A DNA stretch of 64,000 nucleotides, taken from Mycobacterium sp. IS-1590. GTDB lineage: Bacteria; Actinomycetota; Actinomycetes; Mycobacteriales; Mycobacteriaceae. The notes below the pieces were generated by a model. That model worked only from the letters and a program-made list of their open reading frames with translations. It did not search any database and was not told the DNA's origin. The stretch lies in assembly GCF_001500025.1 (NCBI RefSeq), contig NZ_LQIW01000009.1:33780-97779 (forward strand), given 5' to 3'. Numbering within the stretch: position 1 is the first letter of the stretch; every line of letters starts with the position of its first letter. Below, piece after piece: positions 49,734-59,665 of this stretch. Position numbers and translations under genes: made by a program.

Positions 49734-51260
49734 ATGAGCCACACGAAGGTTTCGAAGCTTACTAAGACAGTCGCCCTGATCTCGGTCGGTGTCGTCGCGC
49801 TCGGGGGTTGCGGCCGTGGCGAGGAGCCGCAACCGGTGGTGCAGCCGCCCACCACACAGGCGGGGGTGTCGCCGGCCGCCGTGGACTTCGCCAGGTCGCT
49901 CGCGCAGCGCACCTCCGCCGACGCCACGTACGAGCACCTGGTGCGATTGCAGGAGATCGCCGACAACAACGAGGGTAATCGTGCACTCGGCACGCCGGGT
50001 TACGACGCCAGCGTCGACTACGTGGCAAACATCCTGCGCGACAAGGGTTTCGACGTGCAAACCCCGGAGTTCGAGGTGCGGCTGCCGTTCGCCGACGAAC
50101 CCGCGCTGACCGTCGGCGGCGCCGCGGTCAAGGCCAGGCCGCTGAATTTCACGATCGGAACGCCGCCGGATGGGGTGTCGGGTCCGCTGGTACCGGCCCG
50201 CGTCGAGGACACGCCGGGCTGCACCGTGTCCGACTACGACGGGTTACCCGTCAAGGGCGCCGTCGTGCTCGTCGACCGTGGCACGTGCCAGTTCTCCGAC
50301 AAGGAACAAGCAGCAGCAGAACGCGGTGCGGTGGCGCTGATCGTCGCCAACAACGAGGACAACGACGAGATGGGTGGCACGCTCGGGGAGGAGACCGAGG
50401 CGAGCATCCCGGTTGTCAGCATCACCAAGGCCGAGGGCGACCGGCTACGCGCCGACCCGCATGACGTCACCCTCAAGCTCAACGCGGGTGTACGCAAGGA
50501 GCGCACCCGCAACGTCATCGCCCAGACCAGAACCGGTGACACCGCAAACGTCGTGATGGCCGGTGCACACCTGGACAGCGTCCCGGAGGGCCCGGGCATC
50601 AACGACAACGCATCCGGTGTGGCGGCCGTGCTGGAGTCCGCAGTGCAGCTGGGCGGTTCCCCCGATGTCCAGAACGCGGTACGGTTCGGTTTCTGGGGTG
50701 CCGAGGAGGTCGGGTTGTTCGGATCGAACAACTATCTGGAGTCGCTGGATGTCGATGCCCTCAAGGACATCTCGCTCTACCTGAACTTCGACATGGTGGG
50801 CTCGCCGAACCCCGGCTACTTCACCTACGACGGAAACCAGTCACTGCCGCCCGACGAGGAAGGCGCGATCACCCGGGTGCCGGAGGGAGCGGCGGGCGTG
50901 GAACGCACGCTGGTGGACTACCTCGACGCGGCCGGAAAACCGGCCGAGGACACCAGCTTCGACGGTCGCTCCGACTACGACGCGTTCACCCTTGCGGGCA
51001 TCCCGGCCGGTGGCACCTTCTCGGGTGCCGAGGCCAAGATGACACCCGAACAAGCCGAGCGCTGGGGTGGTGAGGCGGGCCAGCCGTTCGACCCCAACTA
51101 CCACAAGGAATCCGACACCCTGGAGCACATCGACCGCACCGCACTGGGCATTCACGGAGCGGGCGTGTCCTACGCCATCGGTATTTACGCCCAGGACCAG
51201 GGCGGGCCGAACGGAATTCCCACGCGCGATCTACGCGTCCGTCACCCGCTCGCGTCATGA
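49734..51260 (+). CDS. lpqL: LpqL, M28 aminopeptidase lipoprotein with PA domain
   Basis: 508 aa. Lipobox ALGGC at 20-24. A PA insert (VLVDRGTCQFSDKEQAAAERGAVALIVAN) precedes the M28 catalytic domain with all zinc ligands: AGAHLDS (His), GPGINDNASG (Asp), GAEEVGLFG (Glu pair), LNFDMVGSP (Asp) and YHKESDT (His457). It should trim N-terminal residues of peptides outside the membrane. It overlaps its paralogue by four bases. Matches Rv0418 in position. Confidence 0.95.
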   Translation: MSHTKVSKLTKTVALISVGVVALGGCGRGEEPQPVVQPPTTQAGVSPAAVDFARSLAQRTSADATYEHLVRLQEIADNNEGNRALGTPGYDASVDYVANILRDKGFDVQTPEFEVRLPFADEPALTVGGAAVKARPLNFTIGTPPDGVSGPLVPARVEDTPGCTVSDYDGLPVKGAVVLVDRGTCQFSDKEQAAAERGAVALIVANNEDNDEMGGTLGEETEASIPVVSITKAEGDRLRADPHDVTLKLNAGVRKERTRNVIAQTRTGDTANVVMAGAHLDSVPEGPGINDNASGVAAVLESAVQLGGSPDVQNAVRFGFWGAEEVGLFGSNNYLESLDVDALKDISLYLNFDMVGSPNPGYFTYDGNQSLPPDEEGAITRVPEGAAGVERTLVDYLDAAGKPAEDTSFDGRSDYDAFTLAGIPAGGTFSGAEAKMTPEQAERWGGEAGQPFDPNYHKESDTLEHIDRTALGIHGAGVSYAIGIYAQDQGGPNGIPTRDLRVRHPLAS

Positions 51261-52729
51261 GGACATGGGCGGCCACTGCGGGAATCGTCGTCGGCGTTGT
51301 CGTCGGGGTCGTCGGAGCCATGACCTCGTGCGCGGCACCGGAGCCGGCGCCGCCGTCGCCGCAGGAGGTGGCGGACAGGGTCACCGCCGACGGGATGTAC
51401 ACCCACCTGCAGAAACTGCAGCAGATCGCCGACACCAACGGCGGTAACCGCGCCAACGGCAAGCCGGGGTACGACGCCACCGTCGATTACGTCGCGCAAT
51501 TCTTGCGCGACAAGGGTTTCGACGTCCAGACCCCTGAGTTCGAACTGCTCGATCGCAGCCAGGGCGGCCAACCGTCGATGCGGGTCAGTGGGCGCGAATA
51601 TCCTGTCGATCAAGCATCGCTGCTGATCACCACGCCGCGGGGCGGACTGAACGCCGTGACGCTTCGACCGACCAAGCCGGCCGGTTGCCGGACCGCCGAC
51701 TACGACGGCGCGTCGGTGCGGGGCGCGATCGCCGTCGTCGACGACACGGGGTGCTCGGTGGTCGCCAAACAGAACGCTGCCGTGTCGGAGGGCGCCGTTG
51801 GCCTGCTGGTCGTCAGCTCGCCGGGTGGCAGCGGAAGCCGGGCGGGTCTGTTCACGCCCGGCTACTACCAGGACCTGACCGTGCCCGTCGGGGTCATCGG
51901 CCGCGAGGCCGACGCCGCCCTGCGGCGAACCTCGGCACCTGTACGCCTCGTACTGGACCGCAAACCGGTCATGAAGAAGACCCGAAATCTCGTGGCGCAG
52001 ACCAAGACCGGCGATGCGCGCAACGTCGTGCTGGCGGGCGCGCATCTGGACAGCTCGGCGGCGAGTCCGGGGATCAACGACGACGGGACCGGCATCGCGG
52101 CGTTGCTCGAGACAGCGGCGGTACTAGGTTCACAGCCCCGGGTGACCAACGCCGTGCGCTTCGTGTTCTGGGCCTCGGAGGAGAACGGGCTGGCCGGACC
52201 GACGAGGTATGTGCAGGGACTTTCGCCCGACGAACTCCGCGACATCGCACTGTATCTGGGCTTCGACATGCTCGGTTCGCCCAACGCCGGCTACTTCACC
52301 TATGACGGTGACCAGTCCGCTACGCCCAACCCGGCGATCCCCGCACAGTCGGTACCCGTGGGTTCGGCCGGTATCGAGCGGATGCTGGCCGGCTACCTCA
52401 ACACGGCGGGGGTGCGCCCCGCGGACATGCCATTGAGCGAATTCACCGACTATTACCCGTTTCTCACCGCAGGAGTGCCGGTCGGCGGTCTGACAGCTGG
52501 TTCGTCTCAGCGCAAAAGTGAGATACAGGCCCGCCTTTGGGGCGGCCGGGCGGGTGTTCCCTTCGACCCGAACTACCGCACCAAGCGCGACACCGTCGAG
52601 AACGTCAACCGGGATGCGCTGTCGGTTCTGGGGCCCGCGGTCGCCTACGCGGTCGCGAGCTATGCGGCCTCGGTAGACGGCGTCAACGGTGTTCCGCCCC
52701 CGGACCAACGGCAGCGGGCCGCTCGGTGA
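51257..52729 (+). CDS. M28-family lipoprotein paralogue of LpqL, final zinc ligand lost
   Basis: 490 aa. Closely similar to the upstream gene throughout, so a tandem duplicate. The lipobox is MTSC. Zinc ligands His (AGAHLDS), Asp (GINDDGTG), Glu pair (WASEENGLAG) and Asp (GFDMLGSP) are kept, but the last, YHKESDT in LpqL, is YRTKRDT here: Arg441 replaces His, codon CGC at 52577-52579. Activity is likely reduced or gone. The PA domain is kept, so a binding role is possible. The 3' end is 243 bases from the convergent giant gene. Confidence 0.9.
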   Translation: MRTWAATAGIVVGVVVGVVGAMTSCAAPEPAPPSPQEVADRVTADGMYTHLQKLQQIADTNGGNRANGKPGYDATVDYVAQFLRDKGFDVQTPEFELLDRSQGGQPSMRVSGREYPVDQASLLITTPRGGLNAVTLRPTKPAGCRTADYDGASVRGAIAVVDDTGCSVVAKQNAAVSEGAVGLLVVSSPGGSGSRAGLFTPGYYQDLTVPVGVIGREADAALRRTSAPVRLVLDRKPVMKKTRNLVAQTKTGDARNVVLAGAHLDSSAASPGINDDGTGIAALLETAAVLGSQPRVTNAVRFVFWASEENGLAGPTRYVQGLSPDELRDIALYLGFDMLGSPNAGYFTYDGDQSATPNPAIPAQSVPVGSAGIERMLAGYLNTAGVRPADMPLSEFTDYYPFLTAGVPVGGLTAGSSQRKSEIQARLWGGRAGVPFDPNYRTKRDTVENVNRDALSVLGPAVAYAVASYAASVDGVNGVPPPDQRQRAAR

Positions 52730-52772
52730 TCCGACGAGGGCGCCCGGTGACGGTATCGGTCATCGTTCCGGC

Positions 52773-52789
52773 TTGATCGGATCGATCAA
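52773..52789. terminator. Possible stem-loop downstream of the LpqL pair
   Basis: TTGATC (52773-52778) and GATCAA (52784-52789) form a six-base stem with a five-base loop in the 243-base gap before the convergent giant gene. It is weak and lacks a T-tract, so the terminator call is tentative. Confidence 0.3.
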
Positions 52790-52972
52790 ACGGTCACTGT
52801 CCGGAATAATCTGGCTCTACGAGATATTCGCTGGACGCTGCTGGTCAGATCCGCGCCGCATCCGGCATCAAGGCATGCAGAACGCTGAGTGCATAGACCC
52901 GCAGGAAACACGACCTAAGGGATGGCCTGGTTAGCGCGCTATTGCCTGATCGGTCGGTAGACGCGGCCGAGA

Positions 52973-55900
52973 TCAGTCTTCTGGGATTCCGATCCGCGTC
53001 GGCGACAGGTCGGCGCCTGTGTGGAGAAGCATCGGCGTCTCCGTATTGCCGTATAGCGCAGCGGCTTCGTCATAATCGATCACATCGAGGACGACTTGTA
53101 CTCCGTTCACCGCGTGGCCCGCAACGATCTTGACCGCTCTCGGTGCCCGCGCCCCTTGACTACTAGCCCCGACCGGGTTCAGATTTTGGTATCCCCACAT
53201 GAGCGCTTCCGAACCTTGCTGTAGCGATGAAGCAGCTCGGAACTGCGCTTCTTTGCGATTGATTTGCTCTTGGAGGTTGTCGAGTTCGTATTTATTTGCG
53301 AGGTCGACATCTTCGGGCATTTCGTTGTTGAATATGTAGCCGCCCACGACGCCGGGGATGCGCGTGTAGAACCGGTCTTGCGGGAATGTCCCTGGCATGA
53401 ATGCCATGGCTTCGACGGTCACATAGGCGCCCTCGGCCTGCGGGTAGTCGTACCTCACAGTTATGTCCTCGCCGAAGCCAATCTTCCTGAAACCGAGGAC
53501 AAGTCGTTCTCCACCGGAACTTCCGGCCGGCGGGTTGAGTGTCTCAACAATGTAGATTTCCGGTGACACCAGCATCTTCGTTTTTGGATCCTTGCGCAGA
53601 TCTAGAGTCCCCACACGCATCCAGTTCTGCACCTGGTAGGCCCAGCTGAGGTCCCCTTCTCCGCAATCGTAATCTTCACAGGGATTGGCGATGACATCTC
53701 GCCCGTTGTGCAGAAACGCCTTCACAGTACTGACGCTGAAGACATCCGCTTGGCTCCAATCAGCTGGATCGATATACCCCGGGAGTTTGGTCAAGTCGCT
53801 CATGAAGGTCGGCGGTAGCGGATGCTCCGTTGGATAGTTCGCGGGGAGTATAGGCGCCGATACGGGGATGTACGCCACTCCGCCTGTACTGTCCGTCGCC
53901 TTGACGAAGAAGTCGATGTACCCGACTTTCTGCAGCGATTGCACGTAATTGCGCGCTTCAGCGGATGGGGTGTACGTGTAGGTGCCATCCGGGTTGACGA
54001 CGATCGTCCCGAGTGGTCCGGTTGTCGATCCCCCGTACTGAACGTCGCCCGTCGGATCGGAATCCGGCGGAGCCTGCGTCACACGGCCGGTCACAACACC
54101 TGTAGCGGCGATCGGCCGCTCCTGAGTCACCGACGAACGCAGCACTGGAACCGACACCTCGTCCGCCAGACTGACGTGCGTCGTGGGATTCCCCTGCTCA
54201 TCGAAAGTCACGGAGGAGAAAATCACTGTGCCGGCGGCGCCGACGGATACAGCCGAAAATGGGCTTGATGAGCCAGGTACCGCGCCTGGCGGAGTGCCGG
54301 TGGCTGTCCGAACCTCGGTCGCGCCCAGGCTGGTGATCGCCCACACCGTGGTGGTGGCGCTCGCGCCGGACCCATTCTGAACAGTCACGTAGGCCGTTCC
54401 ATTGCTTCCGAATGCGACCGGCCCGACAACGGTCCCCCCGTTGGCGGCGACGACTGCGGTGATCTTGCCGTTTTGGTCGATCGCGGTCACGGAGTCACCC
54501 GAGTCGGACACCAGATAGGCGGTGCCGTCCGGTCCCACCTCCAGGTGACCGCCGACAACGTCGATCGGGTTGCTGGCGACGGAGGTGACGAAGCCGTTCG
54601 TAGATACATGGACGACATAGCCGTTCGCAGTCTGGACCGCGGCATAGGCGGTGCCGTCCTTGGCGAAGACGAGCGTCTCGTCACCCGGGACGAATGGTTC
54701 CACAATGGTGTAGAACGGGAGCGCGCGCGCGTGCCCTGAGGGCGAAACAACGACGAGCTTCTGTTCGCCGTTAGCCCCGACGTTGAGGTAGATGCTGCCA
54801 TCGGGCGCGATCACGTGGGGGGGGTCGAAGCCGAAGTCCCCGATCTGCACCGTTTTCATCGACGCGTTCGGTTTGACGATGAGCAACCGACTCACGTCTG
54901 CATCAGGATCTGGGCTGAGGACGTAGAGCGTGCCGTCGGCGGCTGTTCCCAAGACTGTGGGACCATATGACGACTCGAAGACGGGCGTATTGGTGACACC
55001 ACTCGTGATCACCGAGATCCGATGCTCGTCAGTCATGAAGTTCTGAGTCAGCACATACGCGGTTCCGTTCGGAGCGACAACCACATTGCCTGTGGGAGTG
55101 AAACCTTCGATCAGGTGGGTGGTAGCTCCGCCGGACGATCTGAAAACCAACATCTCGGTCGACATGCCGGTGTCCGTCATTTTCACCGTAGGCAGATAGA
55201 CGGTGCCGTTGGCTCCGACGGTCGGAAGGCCGGCTATTCCCGCGGCCTGACTCTTCGACACGGAGAGCGTTCGAGCCTTTCCGTTCGAGCCGATCACCAC
55301 AATCTTGACTGAGGGGTTCTGCGCGGTTCCACTCACCTGAAACGCCACAGCGCTGCCGTCCGGTCCGAAGGTCGGCTCGAAGTCGATTACCGAAGGTGTC
55401 GTCGCACCTGTTGTCAGCGGCACGAGCTTCACTCGCGTGTGGCCAACTTTGCTATCGAAAAAGGGAGCCAGCAGATACTGCCTACCGTTCTCGCCGACTA
55501 CCTGGGCCGAAGTCGATGTCACCGTGGCCGTCTTCATGCTGCCGGTCGCGCTGATTACCCGCACCGTCGCGCTGCTCGTCGCCGGATCGTAGGTGACGAT
55601 GGTGATGCCGCCGTCGGTTCGCACGATGGGCGGTGATGGTGTTCCGGAGAATGCGGCTGTGTCGGCGATTTTTGCCCCGGACGGCTGATACACCTGCACG
55701 ATTGTGGACACAGTGCCGTTCGGTGCCGTCGTGGATATCGTCTGGAAGATGCGGCCGGTGGTGCCGACGACCGGGCTTCCCACAGGGGATCCGGCGATCG
55801 GCGCCGGGTTCACGGGCGCGACCGCAGGGGCCACTGAGACCTGCACATTGATTGTCGTGGTGCCGCCGTATCCATCGGTGAGGGTCACGGCGAAGTTGTC

Positions 55901-58015
55901 CAGCTTGGCAGCGGCGGGGGCACCCGCAGCACGCGCATTCTGGCGGGCCGCTGCCGATGGCTTGTAGATGAAAGTGCCGTCAGGGTTGACGGTCACCTCA
56001 CCGCCCTTGGTCGACGTGGTGGCACCGCTCAAAGTCACGGTGTCCCTCTCGGCATCGCTTACGGTAATCTTGCCGGTCACCAAACCCGTCGTCGCATCCG
56101 GTTTGGTGACACTGGATTTGCCAGTGGGGGCGGTGTTCAGGGGGTCGATATCGACGGTGACGGTGAATGTCGTTTTGCCGCCGCGCCCGTCGTCCGCCGT
56201 CACCTGGAAGGTGTCCTGCTTGTCGGCGGGCATCGCACCGCTGGCCGAGGCGGCGTGGCGCGCTGCAGCGGTCGGTGTGTAGGTGACCACGCCAGCAGAC
56301 GACACCGAGACTGAGCCCTTGGTTGGACTGGTGGCCTTCTTGTAGACGAGCGCATCACCGTTTGAATCGTTGGCCGACACCGTGCCGGTGACCGCACCCT
56401 TGGTGGGGCTGGGCTGACCGGTCGGGGTGAACGCCCCGCCGGTCGGGGCGACGTTGTCGTTGGCCGGCGCGATCACGACAGTCACCGCGACGGCTCGTTG
56501 ACCGCCGAAACCATCATCGATGGTCACGTTGAAGGTGTCGGTCTTGGCTGAGGCCGGCGCACCGGTCACCGCGGCCGCCGAACGCGCGGCAGCGTTCGGC
56601 GTGTAGGTGAACGTGCCGTTGCCATTGTCTACGATCACACCCTTAGCGGTGGCCGCTGGGGCGCTGAACGACAAGGGGTCCTTGTCGGCGTCAGTGCCGG
56701 TGACCGTCACCGTCACCACACCGGTGCTGGGGTTGGGTTTGGTTACGGTGGCCTTACCCGTAGGCAGCGCGTTCTTGCTTAGGATGTCGACTTCCACCGT
56801 CACGGTGGTCGATCCGCCCTTACCGTCCTGCACGGTGACAATGAAAGTGTCCTTCTTCAAGGCTGGATCCGCACCGTCGGCGGCGGCCGCATGGCGGGCT
56901 GCGACGGTCGGGGTGTAGGTGAACCCGCCCGTCGAGGTCACCGTCACCTTGCCCTTGGCTGTCGTCGTCGAACCCGAGTACGTGAGCTTGTCGTTATCGG
57001 CGTCGGTGACACCGACGATCTTGCCGGTCACTGCGCCGTTCGTGGCGTTCGGCGGATTCGGTATTTCCGCCACCCCGCCCTCTGGAGCGTGGTTCTCCAT
57101 AACTGCCGCCGCAGTCGCCATCAACGAGTTGGAGACATCGCCGGTATCAGCCAGCGTCGACTCCCGGGTCGTATCAGCGCCGACCTCTCGGCGCGCAGCG
57201 GCCAGCAACACCCACTCAGCCGGTGCATCGACGGGCGCGTCGGGAGTCGTCCCGCCGAAGGGATCGAAAACGTTGGACAGCAGTGTCAGAACCGCAGCCG
57301 GTGGCGGAGGCGGAACCTCGACCGGCTCTGCGGGCCCCTGCTGATCCACCACGGTCAGCGTCTCCACCGCTGCACCGGCGCTCCCGGCGGGCACCTGATT
57401 TGTCTCTGCGGGCTGCTGTCCGTTGCCCGACAGGTCGATCTGATTGGCCGACACCGATGTCTCCGGAGCGCTTCCGTCGACAGTCGCTGACTGCCCTGTC
57501 GCAGCCGAATCATTTGACCCGTTTGATCCGGGCGGCGTCTGCGTTGACTGCGCACCTCCGGTGGCGCCGTTCTCGTTCTCGCCGGCGGCAGGTTCCTCTT
57601 GCTCGTTGTCGGCAGGCTCCTCTTGCTTGTCGTCGGCCGGCTCCTCTTCCTCTTCCTCTTCCTCTTCCTGCTCATACTCGTCCTCGTCGGGCAGCGATCC
57701 GCCGCTCGACGACACCACCACGCCGCCACCCAGGTCGACAGTCACCGCGGAACTCGACGGCTCCTCGTCATGCTCGGCCGCTTCCGACTGCTGCTGCCCA
57801 CCACCCGAAGGGTCGCCAGCCGAGGAATCCTTCACGGCTGCACCGGTATCCGGGTCCGTGTTCGATGACTCCTGCGATGTGCCCGCGCTGCCGTCGCCTG
57901 CCGCCCCCTCGCCATCCTGTGCCCACGCCACGCCAGAGGGAGTTGCCAGCGCGGCCCCCACGCCCAGCATCACTGCCAACGCACCGACACGACCGATGTA
58001 CCGCGAGTAGCCCAT
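52973..58015 (-). CDS. Giant secreted protein with cadherin/Ig-like repeats and predicted beta-propeller
   Basis: 1680 aa. Signal peptide about 1-32 (GALAVMLGVGAALATPSGVAWA-Q). A low-complexity stretch at 33-300 includes an acidic Glu tract near 115-125. Four repeats of ~105 aa (about 310-415, 415-520, 525-625, 628-730) share the FTYTP...AARHAA...KDTF.VT..DG.GG pattern of VCBS/cadherin-like domains. Residues ~760-1240 repeat short G.DGTAYV blades (for example GPDGTAYLVSDSGD and GSNGTAYVTVQNGSG), as in a propeller. A degenerate fifth repeat lies near 1275-1390, then a ~290 aa unique end. There is no anchor or LPXTG. Likely adhesin or matrix protein. Confidence 0.85.
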   Translation of the reverse strand: MGYSRYIGRVGALAVMLGVGAALATPSGVAWAQDGEGAAGDGSAGTSQESSNTDPDTGAAVKDSSAGDPSGGGQQQSEAAEHDEEPSSSAVTVDLGGGVVVSSSGGSLPDEDEYEQEEEEEEEEEPADDKQEEPADNEQEEPAAGENENGATGGAQSTQTPPGSNGSNDSAATGQSATVDGSAPETSVSANQIDLSGNGQQPAETNQVPAGSAGAAVETLTVVDQQGPAEPVEVPPPPPAAVLTLLSNVFDPFGGTTPDAPVDAPAEWVLLAAARREVGADTTRESTLADTGDVSNSLMATAAAVMENHAPEGGVAEIPNPPNATNGAVTGKIVGVTDADNDKLTYSGSTTTAKGKVTVTSTGGFTYTPTVAARHAAAADGADPALKKDTFIVTVQDGKGGSTTVTVEVDILSKNALPTGKATVTKPNPSTGVVTVTVTGTDADKDPLSFSAPAATAKGVIVDNGNGTFTYTPNAAARSAAAVTGAPASAKTDTFNVTIDDGFGGQRAVAVTVVIAPANDNVAPTGGAFTPTGQPSPTKGAVTGTVSANDSNGDALVYKKATSPTKGSVSVSSAGVVTYTPTAAARHAASASGAMPADKQDTFQVTADDGRGGKTTFTVTVDIDPLNTAPTGKSSVTKPDATTGLVTGKITVSDAERDTVTLSGATTSTKGGEVTVNPDGTFIYKPSAAARQNARAAGAPAAAKLDNFAVTLTDGYGGTTTINVQVSVAPAVAPVNPAPIAGSPVGSPVVGTTGRIFQTISTTAPNGTVSTIVQVYQPSGAKIADTAAFSGTPSPPIVRTDGGITIVTYDPATSSATVRVISATGSMKTATVTSTSAQVVGENGRQYLLAPFFDSKVGHTRVKLVPLTTGATTPSVIDFEPTFGPDGSAVAFQVSGTAQNPSVKIVVIGSNGKARTLSVSKSQAAGIAGLPTVGANGTVYLPTVKMTDTGMSTEMLVFRSSGGATTHLIEGFTPTGNVVVAPNGTAYVLTQNFMTDEHRISVITSGVTNTPVFESSYGPTVLGTAADGTLYVLSPDPDADVSRLLIVKPNASMKTVQIGDFGFDPPHVIAPDGSIYLNVGANGEQKLVVVSPSGHARALPFYTIVEPFVPGDETLVFAKDGTAYAAVQTANGYVVHVSTNGFVTSVASNPIDVVGGHLEVGPDGTAYLVSDSGDSVTAIDQNGKITAVVAANGGTVVGPVAFGSNGTAYVTVQNGSGASATTTVWAITSLGATEVRTATGTPPGAVPGSSSPFSAVSVGAAGTVIFSSVTFDEQGNPTTHVSLADEVSVPVLRSSVTQERPIAATGVVTGRVTQAPPDSDPTGDVQYGGSTTGPLGTIVVNPDGTYTYTPSAEARNYVQSLQKVGYIDFFVKATDSTGGVAYIPVSAPILPANYPTEHPLPPTFMSDLTKLPGYIDPADWSQADVFSVSTVKAFLHNGRDVIANPCEDYDCGEGDLSWAYQVQNWMRVGTLDLRKDPKTKMLVSPEIYIVETLNPPAGSSGGERLVLGFRKIGFGEDITVRYDYPQAEGAYVTVEAMAFMPGTFPQDRFYTRIPGVVGGYIFNNEMPEDVDLANKYELDNLQEQINRKEAQFRAASSLQQGSEALMWGYQNLNPVGASSQGARAPRAVKIVAGHAVNGVQVVLDVIDYDEAAALYGNTETPMLLHTGADLSPTRIGIPED

Positions 58016-58430
58016 GGTTCCCCCTGGCTCGGTGTCGACAAATGAGTCAACACAGGTTTGAACAGAACGTATCGTTCGGTGGCCGTAGAGGAATCGGGGA
58101 ATTCCCTATGGTTTGCCCGAATTCACCCGATCACCCAACCGTCTCCCGTTGCGTCCACATCCATGCTCGTGTCCTCAGCTGGCGATGACCAGCGGCTGAC
58201 TCCTAGCTTGTGAGCAAAATCCCGGACGCAGATAGTGATGGCATTCGGAGATGTGGAACGCGCTGTTTCTTTCCGCTAGGAACTTCTGGCAACTGTTGCG
58301 CGACGACCCATCAACGGCTTTCAGATCATGCTGTCAGCAGCCGCGGAGCTTCTGTGGGTTGGAGCGGTGGCCGCAGGCAGCCCACAAGCCGAATCGCCGG
58401 CGTCGGCCTCGAAGGGTCGCCACAGCGCGA
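58016..58430. promoter_or_regulatory. Control region of the giant repeat protein gene
   Basis: A 415-base gap with no supported gene. On the minus strand TACGTT (58066-58071) is a good -10, about 50 bases before the ATG, with GGGGGAA as ribosome-binding site. A palindrome GAACG-TAT-CGTTC (58065-58077) covers that -10 and is a candidate operator. Further upstream, 58090-58430, I see nothing specific. Confidence 0.45.
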
Positions 58431-59651
58431 TCACGGTCGAAGACGGTAAGCCAGCGCGCCCGCGAGCACCACGCAAGCGCCGGTCACCACCGACGGGAGC
58501 GGGAGCAGCAACGCCAGCACCACACATCCCGTCAGCCCGACCGCCGGGACCATTCGGCGGCCGAGTGTCCACGCCGAGGCGTTGGCGATCGCGTAGTAGA
58601 CGAGCACGGTGAACGACGAGAATCCGATCGCCGTGCGGACATCCACGGTGGCGGCCAGAGTGGCCACCAGGACGCCGACCACGACCTCGGCGCGGTGCGG
58701 GCTGCCGAACCTCGGGTGGACGCGCGACAGCGTGTGCGGCAGGTGGCGGTCGCGCGCCATCGCCAGCGTCGTGCGCGACACCCCGAGGATGAGCGCCAGC
58801 AGCGACCCGAGCGCGGCCACCGCGGCGCCGGCGCGCACGACGGGCTCCAGCGTGGCAAAGCCGGCCGCGGTCACCGCGTCGGCGAGTGGTGCGGCTGCTG
58901 AAGCCGTTGCCGCAGTTCCTAATTCGGCGATGACGGCGGCGGCGACGAGGGCGTACACCACGAGCGTGATGGCCAGAGCCAGCGGTATCGCGCGGGGGAT
59001 GGTGCGGGCGGGGTCGCGCACCTCTTCGCCCAGTGTCGCGATCCGTGCGTACCCGGCGAACGCGAAGAACAACAATCCGGCGGCCTGCAGCACGCCGGCG
59101 ACGGAGGCATCGGCGTCGACCGACAGGCGGGTCCATTCGACATCCCCGAAACCGAGGACGGTGACCACCACGGTGCCCAGCACGGCCAGTACCACGGCGA
59201 CGATGACGCGGGTCAGCATTGCCGACTTACGGATGCCTGCGTAGTTCAGTGCGGTCAGCGCGGCGACCGCCCCGACCGCGATCCCACGGGCCGCCTCGGG
59301 CCACACGTAGTAGCCGACGGTGAGCGCCATCGCCGCGCACGACGCGGTCTTGCCGACGATGAAGCTCCACCCCGCGATGTAACCCCAGAACCGGCCGAGC
59401 CGCTCACGCCCGTAGACGTAGGTTCCTCCGGACTCGGGGTACCGCGCGGCGAGCCGGGCCGACGAGGTGGCGTTGCAGTAGGCCACCACGGCGGCCACCG
59501 CGAGCCCGATCAGCAGTCCGGAACCGGCCGCGGCTGCGGCCGGCCCGACGGCGACGAAGATGCCCGCGCCCAACATCGAACCCAGCCCGATGACGACCGC
59601 GTCGAAGGTGCCCAGCCGGCGTGGCAGTGCGGGGCCGGCCGGCGTGCTCAC
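58431..59651 (-). CDS. APC-family amino acid permease
   Basis: 406 aa, about 11-12 transmembrane helices. N-terminal VVIGLGSMLGAGIFVAVGPA is the conserved TM1 GSxxGxGIF substrate site; ARYPESGGTYVYGRERLG (TM2-3 loop) and FFAFAGYARIATLGEEVRDPARTIPRAI (TM6 and following loop) are APC hallmarks. Imports or exchanges amino acids or amines; the exact one is unknown. Its C-terminus is short for the family (406 rather than ~470). Confidence 0.93.
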   Translation of the reverse strand: MSTPAGPALPRRLGTFDAVVIGLGSMLGAGIFVAVGPAAAAAGSGLLIGLAVAAVVAYCNATSSARLAARYPESGGTYVYGRERLGRFWGYIAGWSFIVGKTASCAAMALTVGYYVWPEAARGIAVGAVAALTALNYAGIRKSAMLTRVIVAVVLAVLGTVVVTVLGFGDVEWTRLSVDADASVAGVLQAAGLLFFAFAGYARIATLGEEVRDPARTIPRAIPLALAITLVVYALVAAAVIAELGTAATASAAAPLADAVTAAGFATLEPVVRAGAAVAALGSLLALILGVSRTTLAMARDRHLPHTLSRVHPRFGSPHRAEVVVGVLVATLAATVDVRTAIGFSSFTVLVYYAIANASAWTLGRRMVPAVGLTGCVVLALLLPLPSVVTGACVVLAGALAYRLRP

Positions 59652-59665
59652 GCCGGAATGCTAGA

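Noticed and set aside
57641..57671. CTC/TTC repeat as a phase-variable microsatellite
   Set aside because: It is a triplet-type run encoding Glu in frame; changes in copy number would not shift the frame.
58065..58077. LexA/SOS box upstream of the giant gene
   Set aside because: Arms GAAC and GTTC are five bases apart, not four, and the outer TCG/CGA bases do not match.
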